From Cristatella mucedo (taxonomy: Eukaryota; Bryozoa; Phylactolaemata; Cristatellidae), in contig WPIO01000041.1 of assembly GCA_009760855.2 (NCBI GenBank), forward strand, positions 2,115,001 through 2,145,000: a DNA stretch of 30,000 nt, written 5' to 3'. The translations under genes were made by a program, and so were the position numbers. Positions 9,906-20,143 of this stretch are shown piece after piece; position 1 is the first letter of the stretch, and every line of letters begins with the position of its first letter. Below the pieces are notes generated by a model. The model had not been told where the DNA came from. It saw nothing but the letters and a program-made list of their open reading frames with translations, and did not search any database.

Positions 9906-10085
9906 CGCCCGCGGTTGGGCCCAGCGGTTAAGGTGCTCGCTTTTAACGACCGAGGTCGAGGCGCTCACCATTACGACCGAGGTCGTGGGCTCGAGCCCAC
10001 TGGGCTATCTGACGCACCTGGATAGAGATTAAGTTCTCTTAGGGCGCTATACAAATGAAATACAATTATTATTAGTATTATATTA
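9906..10085 (+). mobile_element. SINE-2 copy, full length
   Basis: A-box region TGGGCCCAGCGGTTAAGGTG, B box GGGCTCGAGCCCA, and tail GGATAGAGATTAAGTTCTCT then TAGGGCGCTATACAAATG with an ATT-rich end. The word ACGACCGAGGTCG occurs twice, at 9946-9958 and 9974-9986, so the variable-arm region appears duplicated compared with SINE-1. Confidence 0.85.
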
Positions 10086-10989
10086 AGGCACAGTGACCAC
10101 CGCACCCATCCCTGACCCTCCTCCCCTGGCTTCGCCACTGCCCGAAAGCGTCGCCGTCGGGTGGGGGGAGCGCTGAGGTTAGCGCTTGAGCTTACGCGGC
10201 TCGCTGCGGGGCGGCCAAAGAGTAGTCACGTGACCAACAGAGCCGAGCTCGCGGTGGAGGGGCAAGGCTGGCTACCCGTGGCTCCGAGTGCTCCGTCGCG
10301 TCGACCGTCTCTTTGCCGCGGAGCAGACGAAGCCACTTCTAATCTCGCGCACTGTTGCAGCCGGTCCCGCGCCCTCCCCGCGACGCGGCGATCTCGCTGC
10401 CGAGCAGATAAGAGGTCCGCACGGCGGCCGACCGATCTCCCGATTAAGGTGCTAATTAAGGTGCGACGGTAGCCTCCCTTCTGAGCTCGTGCAGGCAGCA
10501 GCAGCGGCTGCGGCTGCGGCTGCGGCGGCGGCGCACGCCGCCATACTGCAGCGCCGCCCCCGGGCGCGCCTCGTAGGGCGCTCGCTCTGCCTCGCCGAAG
10601 GCGAGCTAGCGCACCTTCGCGAGCTGCTGCTGCAGTCCAGTGCGAGCGAGGCTGGCACTCCGAGGCACTCCCACCGATGCCCTTCCCACCACCCAGCCAG
10701 CCTGCCAGCCGGCCAGCCAGGCAGCAGCCGCTCGTGACGGTGGCGCTCGCGCACTTTTGAAGCATCCGAAAAAACCAGTGACCAGACAGCGAGGAGTACC
10801 CGGCAGCAGCTTCGCAGCAACGAGGCAGGTGCCTCGAGAGACCGAACGAGAGACGAGGTACCGAAGGCGAGGCGGGGGGGGGGGGCGCGGCGGCCCAGAC
10901 ACTGCACCGATGTCTCGTTAAAAGTGGCAAAGACAAGAGACGAAAGACTGAGGCGGAGACGCGGAGAAGGCTGGGAAGAGCTGGGCACA
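10086..10989. promoter_or_regulatory. CpG-rich block with CAG/CGG triplets
   Basis: CpG-rich between about 10130 and 10920. A triplet-rich stretch (CAG, CGG and CTG-type units) lies at 10491-10545, and G-runs at 10872-10884. A GCCGCCAT word is at about 10536-10543. The 236- and 178-codon minus frames and overlapping plus frames are low-complexity by-products of GC content; none has a recognised domain. Confidence 0.4.
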
Positions 10990-11412
10990 GAATAATAACA
11001 TAATAGCAGTAATGCGTTCCAATTGCGCCCTCAGAGAACTGAATCTCTTTCCAGGCACTTTACAGATGTTGATAGAGAGCATCGCAGAATGATTGGTGGC
11101 AACATCCGCGAGCAGCAGGCATGGTATAAGCACGCGTATGCACACGAAGGACGAATCGTAAAGACCCACTAAAGGCTGTAATAAACCGGCGTGCTTTAAG
11201 CTTCTTTTAAATTGTCGTCACGTCAGGGGACGTTGTGACATGCACCACTAGTGAGTTCCAAACTTTGGGAGCATACGAACTTAAGGCACGCTCCAAAAGT
11301 TTAGAGGTTCGTGCGAGGTATGGCTAGACGATTCGTGTCAGAGCAGTGGGTTGTACGATCCTTGGCCGGGTTGGGGGATTAGTTCCGATAGGTAGGACAT
11401 AGCACATAAACG
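10990..11412 (-). mobile_element. LINE-A 3' end (copy A2)
   Basis: Minus-strand 3' end: ATT-type tail at 10990-11013, hairpin end (TTGCGCCCTCAGAGAACTGA on the plus strand), 3' UTR, then a frameshifted C-terminal coding remnant including the region equivalent to AWNSLP. Shares long words with copy A3. The 5' side meets a (GA)n tract about 30 bp further on. Confidence 0.8.
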
Positions 11413-11435
11413 CTGAGATAGACAGTGCCGGAGAG

Positions 11436-11437
11436 GC

Positions 11438-11504
<67 letters not shown>
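11436..11504. repeat. GA microsatellite
   Basis: Nearly pure (GA)n on the plus strand, lying between the 5' end of LINE-A copy A2 and the 3' tail of copy A3. Confidence 0.95.
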
Positions 11505-11507
<3 letters not shown>

Positions 11508-12322
11508 ATAATAATAATAATAATATTGCACTTGATAAAGCGCCCTCAGAGAACTTAATCTCTTTCTAGGCGCTTTACATTTGCTGCAAAGTGATACGCA
11601 ATAGAATAGTAAGTAAAATCATGCTTGAAAAACAAACAAAATGAATAACATGGTTAGGGGTTACATGCACTGGGTCAGCATGCAAATGTGGTTAGTGGCA
11701 GCATGAACAGTGTCAGCACGCATAAGCACATCGAGGACGAATCACAAGGACCCACTAAATGCTGTCCTAAATAGGTATGTTTTTAAGTTTCTTTTAAATG
11801 TGGTCAGGTCAGGGGATGTTCTGATGCAGGTCGGGAGGGAGTTCCAGGCTGTGGGAGCATACGAGCTAAATGCACGGTCTCCAAAGGATTTAAGGTTTGT
11901 ACGAGGTATTTCTAGACTGTTGGATTCCGAAAAGCGAGTGGTACGATGCTTTGCCTGCTGGGGTAGTATCTCTGAAAGATAGGCTGGAGCCATAGAATGA
12001 AGAGACCTAAAAGTGAGCGACAAAACCTTGAAGTCAATCCGTTGCTTGACTGGTAACCAGTGCAGGTCGGCGAGAAGTGGAGTAATGTGGCAACTGCGAC
12101 GCTCACGGCAGACAAGCCTAGCTGCAGAGTTTTGCACCAGCTGCAATCGCCTGATCGCACATGCTGGTAGGCCAGTAAGCAGTGAGTTGCAGAAGTCGAG
12201 ACGAGATGTCACGAATGCATGGACCAACTTGGACGTGGTATCCTTATCTAAACAAGCCCTAATTTTAGCAATGTTATGAAGCTGAAAATAGGCTGATTTG
12301 ACTGTGGAGCTGATGTGGTCGT

Positions 12323-12326
<4 letters not shown>
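11505..12326 (-). mobile_element. LINE-A 3' end (copy A3), best copy
   Basis: L2/CR1-like non-LTR retrotransposon, 5'-truncated, minus strand. From its 3' end it has an (ATT)n tail at 11505-11527 and a two-tier hairpin at about 11535-11573. The outer stem is AAAGCGCC/GGCGCTTT and the inner AGAGA/TCTCT. About 170 bp of further 3' UTR follow, then an intact C-terminal coding segment (separate entry). The 5' end stops at a (GA)n tract. Tail and hairpin are the same as those of SINE-2. Confidence 0.88.
11742..12325 (-). pseudogene. LINE-A reverse transcriptase C-terminal region, 5'-truncated
   Basis: About 193 uninterrupted codons corresponding to the region after the reverse transcriptase domain in L2/CR1/Jockey-type ORF2 proteins. 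Visible family landmarks, in order, are IAKIRACLDKDTTSKLVHAF, RLDFCNSLLTGLP, LQLVQNSAARLV, HITPLLADLHWLPVKQRIDF, LHSMAPAYLSEILP, KSFGDRAFSSYAPTAWNSLP and FKRNLKTYLF, then a stop. The catalytic palm motifs and the endonuclease lie 5' of the truncation and are absent, so it cannot encode an active enzyme. The frame continues into (GA)n as a Leu-Ser repeat, which is a reading artefact. Absence of stops suggests a fairly recent insertion. Confidence 0.85.

Positions 12327-12399
<73 letters not shown>
12325..12399. repeat. GA microsatellite at LINE-A 5' end
   Basis: Pure (GA)n directly at the 5' truncation point of LINE-A copy A3. Confidence 0.95.
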
Positions 12400-12402
<3 letters not shown>

Positions 12403-12559
12403 ACATAAATACAGACTGATATACAGACATAGACACTAGAGACCACAGAGACAGAGACAGGGGGACAGTGAGGAGGAGGACGCCGACAAAACGGAATATG
12501 GGTGCAGAGGCCCTAGCAGAAAAGACGAGAATATAAAGAAATGGGCAGCAGAGACCAAA
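12400..12559. other. Purine-rich spacer
   Basis: ACAGA- and GACA-rich sequence between two GA tracts. Looks like decayed microsatellite mixed with unique DNA. Confidence 0.4.
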
Positions 12560-12598
12560 AGATAGAGCGAGAGAGAGAGCGAGAGAAAGAGAGAGAGA

Positions 12599-12664
<66 letters not shown>
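12560..12664. repeat. GA microsatellite
   Basis: (GA)n with a degenerate left edge (GAGC, GAAA and GGGA interruptions) and a pure core. Confidence 0.95.
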
Positions 12665-12667
<3 letters not shown>

Positions 12668-14208
12668 AAGATAAGCAGACAAGCCTAGCAAGAATCGTTG
12701 GTGGCTAGCAGAACCAACTTGAAGCGAGCAGCTGAGATCGGCGAGTGTCATTATGACAGGCTCGCCTCCCGAGCGATCTGCTCGCCACACTGTCAATCGG
12801 GAACTATTACAGCAGACGCTTATTGTTCATGATCTTGTGCCCATGCTTGCTCTTCTAGGCCTCAAGGCACATAATGAGTGCCTCTCGCCTGGAGGGGTAT
12901 GCTGCCCGTTTCTGAATTAGTTGCTGCGGATGCAGTTACCGCCATTAAGAGCAGTTCGCGGTCCGTCATTTAATTGGGGCGCAAATTGCTCATAAATGCG
13001 CCATCTTTTGTCTGCGCTTGCGCTAGAGTGTGCGCGCTCTCTTATTGACAGGCGGATGTCACATCCGGCGCCAAGACGCAGCCATCGACTAGTGTCAAGC
13101 GGTGACGAGTAAGATTCAAAAGTTGCACCTCGACGAGGCTAGGGCATTTTCGCCGAAATGCCAAATCCGGGCGTTGGTGGCAGATGTCGGAACCACGCCT
13201 TTTCCTTACCGGCCGCCGCCGATTCCAGACCATAAAAATGCGGATATAGTCCAGATCGGCGGCGTCCGACGTCTTGCCGGGGCCTGACGCAAATTGGTGG
13301 GCGGGACCGACTTGGCGGGTGTGTACTGCTGTCTTTTGAAGGTCCGTCTGCTGCCATGGCAAGGCCAGCAGACGATGGCGTAAGTTGGTATTTCATTAAA
13401 TCAAACATCCCAGACTAGCTGCGACAGTGCGGCTACGGCGATTTACATAATGCGGGCAAGCGCAGCCGCTGGCGCCGGGCTAATAACAGGCCGATCGCGA
13501 GCCGGTCCGCACGGTTCGTCCAGACGACGACGGCGACGACGGACGATACAGCCCCTTTCTCACTTCTTGACCCGAACCCCGGGGCGAAAACCTCGCTTTC
13601 CGAATAGTACTCGAATTCTGCCCCTGACTCGTCGTCGTGGACCGAGAAATGGCGGCGTGCCAGCGGAACTGACTCCGAACTGACTCGCTAGTTTCGCTCC
13701 CTAACGACGAGCTAGGCTCCCGAAGCGCTCCCTAACGACGAGCTAGGCACCCGCTCCCGCAAAGCACCACGGCGGGCGGAAAAAGCACGCCGACTGGTGC
13801 CCTCGAGAGCGGGCTAAATGTTCTTGACCCCGAATGCCACCACCGCCACCACCACCACCCGTCGCTCGCGGCAGCTGTTACGCGGCTAGCCTTCGAGCCT
13901 GTCTCGAAAGAAAAGCTGTATTTTTCCGCAGTCTCGCCTCTCACCATAGTAGCTTCTTTAAGAAGGCCCCCGTCGGGTGATCATTCCAGTCAGGTGGGCA
14001 TTGGTAGGCGGCATCCGGTAACCATTAATTGTCTGGGTCGTCGCTCCCTCAGGACAGGTTGCCAGCGCCGGGCCCTTGCGATAAACCGAACGGAATCGAA
14101 CGAACGAGGACGAGGCAAAGGTTTTTTGGAAGAGTGTTTGCATTAGACGGAGTCTGTCACGTGTCTGCCGCGAACGTGCTGACGCTGTCTGAATGAGGTG
14201 CCTACATT
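12665..14208. other. Spacer with small repeats, no gene recognised
   Basis: No repeat family and no convincing gene. Small structures: a YY1-like CGCCATCTTTT at 12999-13009, a 15-bp palindrome CGGATGT-C-ACATCCG at 13053-13067, and a 23-bp word (CGCTCCCTAACGACGAGC then TAGGC) repeated at 13695-13717 and 13726-13748 with period 31. Open frames of 60-110 codons overlap on both strands without recognisable domains. Confidence 0.4.
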
Positions 14209-14410
14209 TCAATAACAATAATGATAATAATGGGAATAATAATTAATTTTATAGTGGGCCAAGATAACCAAGCCTCCCCTTTTAGACTCCTCGCACGCGC
14301 TTGAAAGAAAGAATGTAAATGGTTGGTTGCAATATGCAATTTCAGTACGCCTAGGCACACTTGTTTAAGATCAGTGACTGTCCCGGAGCTAGCGTAAGCA
14401 GTCATCAGTT
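14209..14410 (-). mobile_element. Probable LINE-A 3' UTR relic
   Basis: An AAT/ATT-rich stretch (14209-14247) like a LINE-A tail is followed by TTATAGTGGGCCAAGATAAC, where the hairpin end would be. The part at about 14318-14350 (GGTTGGTTGCAATATGCAAT then TTCAGTACGC) resembles GGTTAGTGGCAGCATGAACA plus TCAGCACGC in copy A3. Strongly diverged. Confidence 0.4.
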
Positions 14411-14842
14411 GTTAGAAACTTGATTGAAATTTTTTTCAGCCGTTTTCGGGCGCCGAGACTGCATTGAAACGGCAGCGCCCGCTAAACCAGTTGCGAAATG
14501 GCGAACAATTGCGACTCGCTGTTATGCGATAGTTTATCGCCGAGGCCGTATAAATAAGCCGGCGCCCCGATATGGGCGGCTGCCGATTGGGGTTCTAGAC
14601 TCGGTATCGGCATCGGAGCTGATCCGAGCTCTAGGAAACAGAACTGTCGGTGCACGTCATGGCCACCGTGGAACGCCTGTATCCGTCCGCTGCTGTCAAG
14701 CAGGCTTGTCTGCACCATCGATACGGACTTTATTCGTCAAAGTATGTGCGCTCTTTGTCACCACAGCGTTCCTGCCACTGCCGGCGTACCTGCGTGCACT
14801 GGTGCATCACCTACAAGCAACTAGCCGCGCTAAAAGGTTCAG
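14411..14842. other. Spacer, open frame of unknown meaning
   Basis: A 143-codon plus frame covers 14424-14855 but runs into the SINE-1-like copy at its end. No signal peptide, domain or compositional sign of coding is convincing. Confidence 0.3.
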
Positions 14843-15012
14843 GCGTCACGAGTAAGTTGCAGGAGGTAGTCTGCTCGCTCTTAACGGCCGAGGTCTTGGG
14901 CTTGAATCCCGCAGCGAGCGATCCTTTGTTGCCAACTTTAGGAGGAGCTTTAGCGACAGCCGCTAAAGCTCCTCTGCCGCTTTGAAAATGAGGCTGTTAA
15001 ATTATCTAATAT
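14843..15012 (+). mobile_element. SINE-1-like copy, divergent
   Basis: Shares the TAACGGCCGAGGTC arm, a B box GGGCTTGAATCCC (14898-14910), GCGAGCGATCCTTTG and the end GAGGCTGTTAAATTATCTAA with SINE-1. The middle is replaced: a perfect 13-bp stem AGGAGCTTTAGCG/CGCTAAAGCTCCT (14943-14955 and 14961-14973, loop ACAGC) stands where the standard hairpin is. Confidence 0.65.
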
Positions 15013-15020
15013 TTATCATT

Positions 15021-15162
<142 letters not shown>

Positions 15163-16310
15163 CTATATACTATCTAACTCAATAGATTTCCGACCGCTCT
15201 GAGCCTGCAAGCTTTTCACAGGCTAAAAAGAGGTAAGATAAGCAACGTCCGGTTCGGGCTTGCATCCTTCGTAGCCGCTGCCACGTGGCCACGCAGCTGC
15301 AGCCACAGCCACTGCATAACCACGTGGCTCGTGTAGCCCAAAGTTTTTCAATAAATTGACATCGAAGTGAGATTGAAGACATTTTCATATATGCACTATA
15401 GTGGTTGTCGTGTTAGCAAGTACTATGGGATGAATTGGAGGGAAGATTATCGCAGACACTACATCAACGTACGGTTCTCCCTCTGAGATGCCTACATTTA
15501 AGTCTCGCTCACCTTAGCCAACGTAGGAAACTTGTCCTCAGCTTCAGTATTTCTGTCACCGCATCTTTTAAAGAGGCTGTATTGTCAGGTCGCTCTCAAG
15601 GAAGTCGATGCCAGACCAAGAGGTCTTACGCACCTTTCTGCTGCATCTCTTCTAGAAGCACACTTTTATGCTAGCCTTGACATTTATGCTTCACTTGTAA
15701 GCTGCAGCTTGATGGATTCAGCAGAGAAATTTAACCGTCTGGCTCACCCGACAATTCCAAATGGTCTCAGCTGTCTCATTCGCCAAACAGCTTAGACCAC
15801 AACGAAGAAGCATTCACATATGCAAGCCGCAGATAAATAATCTCTCGAAATCGTTTCGCCCAATTGCGAATAGAACAGCCCACGAGAAAGTCCGAGACTC
15901 GGCCATGTGCTGTGGCTCGTGTTCGCCCGCAGGCTTCCAATATCTCAAGGCTCCTCAAGGCAGCTGGGATGGCTGCGATAGTAGCTCTCCAGGAGTCGCG
16001 TGCCGCCGCCGCCGCACGCTTGGAAAGTGCAGCCGGCAAGACTGCAAAGCAGGCATCGCTGCGCAAATGCGAAGGGTTCGATCAGCAGCCGGCAGCTGTA
16101 CACGTCAGCTGCACTGGCTACATTCCTGGGACTCGCCTGCTGCACTTCGGACGAGTGGCGTCCAGCCGGTGGAAACGCTGGCCAGACGCCACTCGTCGCT
16201 CGAGGTGAAGGCCGGTGGCTGACGCGGCTCTGGCCACGCTCGCCCAGCATCCCAGTATGCACCGGCGTCTGCGCAGATGCTGCTGCTTCGTTGCTGCCAA
16301 GGGAGGATTA
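15163..16310. other. Spacer, no gene recognised
   Basis: About 1.15 kb without a repeat family match. Open frames of 80-150 codons overlap on both strands at 15760-16260, with Ala-rich content in one plus frame (15864-16208). None is recognised and they conflict, so I do not call a gene. Confidence 0.35.
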
Positions 16311-16317
16311 GCTGGCC

Positions 16318-16659
16318 ATGGCAACTTGGCTGTCACGCGCCGAGCCAGGTGGTGCCCTGCGTGTTGTTGGGCACTCCCTCATTGAGGATATGACCGCTAG
16401 TTGTGCAAGGGTTGAGGTTTTCTGCGAACATTTTGAGGTTTTACAGCCTATCGGCCTGAGATTGTGGCCCGTGGACCCATTTACCACGACGAAGAGACAG
16501 CTCGCCAATGGTACCCTACCTTATGAGAGGCTAAGTTTAGCGGACATCAATCAGATTTTGTTGATTCTAAACCGAGATAAGCAGCTATGCGCATGGTCAG
16601 TAATAATAACGAATAGCAAAAACTGCGAGGAACAGGTGTGTTCTCAGCTTCTATTTTGA
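16318..16659 (+). other. Unassigned open frame, 113 codons
   Basis: Starts at an ATG in GGCCATGG context and reads through a mixed, non-repetitive peptide (for example SLADINQILLILNRDKQLCA) before entering the LINE-A copy on the opposite strand. Its last ~25 codons overlap that LINE 3' UTR, so any real exon would end earlier. I do not recognise the protein. Base composition is balanced, so absence of stops is not forced by GC content, but the length is compatible with chance. Confidence 0.2.
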
Positions 16660-17095
16660 TGACAAGTCAGGCGATATCGTGGCGTTTGTCAAGAGTAAGT
16701 TCCAGGTTTTTGGGAGAATACGAATTAAAGGCACGGTTTCCAAAGGATTTGAGAATGGCTAGATGCACATCTAAACGGCTCAAGTCAAGAAGAGTAGGAT
16801 ACAATGCCAGCCTGACTATGATGTAGTTCGCATAATAGGTAGGCCAGAGCAAGAGAATGAAGGAACTTGCAAGTGAGCGACAAGTCCTCGAAGTCGATTC
16901 GCTGCTAGATGAGGAACCAGTGCATGTCGATGAGAAGTAAGGTGAGTGCGGTAGTTGCCACATTAGCGACCGAGATTTGCACCGGCTGCGAGCACCTTAT
17001 TGAACAGGCCGGAAGACTGGTGAGCAGTGAGTTACCGAAGTCGAGACCGCAAGCCGCACATGTGTGGACCAATCTGGCACTCAGCACCGTCCAGA
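16580..17095 (-). mobile_element. LINE-A 3' end (copy A4), degraded
   Basis: Minus strand. The part at 16690-17095 aligns with copy A3 over the C-terminal coding region: equivalents of the SRDCRSLASS region, DMHWFLI (mutated LHWLP), and CGLDFGNSLLTSLPACSIRC are visible in shifted frames. The hairpin tail is not clear at 16580-16640. Several frameshifts and stops make it older than A3. Confidence 0.75.
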
Positions 17096-17398
17096 CTATC
17101 TAGAGAAGGTCGACTGCCAGCCAGCAACGTGCACGTTCATTGAAGCAAGAGCACTGCTTATAACTGCCAGATCGCCGTCGTTCCAATCGGCGAGCTGCTG
17201 CTGCTGTATATTTATATGCAGGAGGGAGGCAAAGCTGTGACCCTGAGGGGCATGTCCTGCGGGACAGACGCAGCTTATCCGAGGGAATCCATTTTGCAGT
17301 CACGGCTAGTCGCCGAGCCACTATCATTGCGACTGGGCTGGGTTACCATGCTGCTGAGACACGCAGAGACCAGGCCCCTTGGAAACCTGGGCGGGCAA
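17096..17398. other. Spacer, no feature recognised
   Basis: No repeat or gene signal seen. Confidence 0.35.
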
Positions 17399-17745
<347 letters not shown>

Positions 17746-20119
17746 ACACAGCAACAGATTGTGCAAAAGATGAACGTCCATGTACATATGCATCTGTTAA
17801 AGGCTAACACCTGTGTTGGACACGTTGGTCGGCCATTTAAGCATTTGCTGGCGTTAAGATAAACCATATACTAATTTGTCGTCAAGTTTTCTTAGGCGAA
17901 AGTGTTGCCGATCAGTATGAGCCTATCACGTGAAGTGGGTGGTTGCTGCCTATGCCGCCAGAGTTGCAGAAGCTGCGTGTCGGTGACATACAGCTTCGGC
18001 TTGTCTTTGGAGCCAACATAGGGGTTGCAAATAATTTAAGATTTAAAACCCGCATGGCTAAAATGATTAGTTAAACGTGACGTCCAGGGTTCGCAGAGAA
18101 AGCACGAGATCAAATATGAGTTGATTCGATTGGGAAGTCGAGCAAATTAGTAGCTTGAGCTGACACATTCATTTGGCCCAGTTGTCGAGAGTTTCCAGGG
18201 GAGGCTCCTGATTTACGAGGATAAAATAAGCCAACGCAGGACCCATTTTGTCGGCAGGGAGCATGGCAGGACTAATGATCGAGTATTGCTAAACAAGCCG
18301 ATCGCAGTCCTGCGATTTGTCCCACTATACACACCTGCCGGATACACCTCATCATATAGCCTAAGATACTTCTGGCAACATTCCCATCGATACGCCCCAG
18401 CAGTCCCAAGAAGTGAGCCCACAGTGATGTCTGTCCAAGCAGCGGCGGAAGCCTGGAAATTCCGAAGCAGGCAAAGCAAACGCACTTGACACCAGCGACT
18501 TCCATTTTGGATTTTAACATGGTTTCTTCAAGTTCACACACGATACTGGCCGTGCAAACGACGGGAGCGCGAGTGCTAGCAAAGTCGAATTCATATTTTC
18601 AAAGAAAAGTGCTAGACAGCTATTGCTACAGAGCTTACGGCTTAGAGCGCTGTCACAGAGTCATAGAGTCAAGGACATTGTCGCTTTTGCACTTTCGCTT
18701 ACTACCAAAGGTTGGCCATGCTCTCGCTGCCTCTCTCTTTGCCCTGAGGTACTCGAGCAGGTGCTTGAGCCTGTGACTGGCGGTTTCTCGGGTGGGGGTC
18801 TCTGTGCTTCGCAAAGCTATCATCATGTTACCATCTATCTATGACCAAACCCATCAAAATCTTGTTACTCCAAGCCACGAACCAGTGCAATTTGGATGCT
18901 CAGGTCGCAGAGATGGCATGGCTTAGCATTTATCCGACGCTGACCCACTGTCGGGTAGCAGAATGTTCACCCTCTGACGGTCTGGTTAAACGTTGCGCGG
19001 GACCAAACCGCAAATACCCAGAAATAACCACCGACCTTTATTTGAGCAGGACCAGACCGCAAACCACCGACCTTTATTTATGCACGCTCATTTTGTCACG
19101 TTTGGCGGAGTCGGGCCGCAGCACTAGCGGTCCTCGTATATCTGGAATGCTGGAGTAGTAGCTCGAGGCGAGCTTTTGCTCTGTTGTGTTGCGAATGAGC
19201 TGCACAGCACTGCACTAGCGTTATGTTCTCTGCCGCAGATACAGCGAACAGATAGGAACTGGTCCGTGCTCAGGCACGCGACTGATAAGTTGTGGGGCTA
19301 GCACCTAGAAGCGAAGCTAAAGAGTCAATAGGAGCCGCTCGATGCACGTACGGCGACGATAGCAGACGATAGCACGACAACAGTTAAAGAACGATCGTAC
19401 CTAATAACAAGTCCGCATCGTTGTTTCGAGCTGTATATCGGAAAGCCATAGAGAGGCTACGCCTGAAGCACAGGCCATAGCGTATGACGTATTAACCATC
19501 ATTTCGACTCGCTTTGTATGCGGTTTATACTGCGGACTATCGCATCTCTGATAGGAAACGATTGTACACCTCAGGAGTGCTGCTAACGTTTCACTGCCTC
19601 CTCTTACATTGAGGTCGTCTAGGACAGGAATAATGAAAAAGAAGCACAGTGCGACCGAATGCTGAAACGTTGACACGTTTGCCACATCAGCTACATTGTG
19701 GCAATCCTAGAGATATTTACTGATCATTCCTGGATTGTAACCTGGATAAGAATCGGATATATCGAAATGCGTTTAGCGAGTATGGCTGGACATATGAAGC
19801 GATAGTTGGTCGCATTTCGCTCTGAGCTTAGACGCAGTTGTACACTACGGCTGGTGATGCACTCTCCTGCCCCTCTGGTGCTGCAAAAACTGGCTGGCCT
19901 GCATTAACAGGTGGACTCGCTATATTAACGTTCGGGCACTCAATAGCATCCACTCTGTGCTACCGTGGGCATTTCCTGCATGTATTGAGTCAGCACCTGC
20001 GACTCCCTAGCCTTCCTTCGAGGCGCCTGCCCCATCAGTCTTTGTCACTCGTCTTAACGGACTAGCATGGTTACATACGTTGGGTCTGTGACAAACGACT
20101 TAGTTCACAAGCCGCAAAA
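17746..20119. other. Unique-looking 2.4 kb, no gene recognised
   Basis: No match to the repeat families. Open frames reach about 100 codons but none is recognised. One local duplication is visible: AACCACCGACCTTTATTT at 19026-19043 and 19062-19079, with GACCAAACCGCAAA/GACCAGACCGCAAA preceding each copy. If a host exon is present it is too short or diverged for me to see. Confidence 0.35.
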
Positions 20120-20143
20120 TAGATACTGTATAGATCGATCGAG

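Noticed and set aside
10226-10936. 236-codon minus-strand protein
   Set aside because: Lies in a CpG-rich block, low-complexity (Ala, Arg, Pro), overlaps equally long frames on both strands, and has no recognisable domain.
12325-12446. N-terminal Leu-Ser domain fused to LINE-A protein
   Set aside because: It is the (GA)n tract read in frame upstream of a 5'-truncated LINE, not part of the element.
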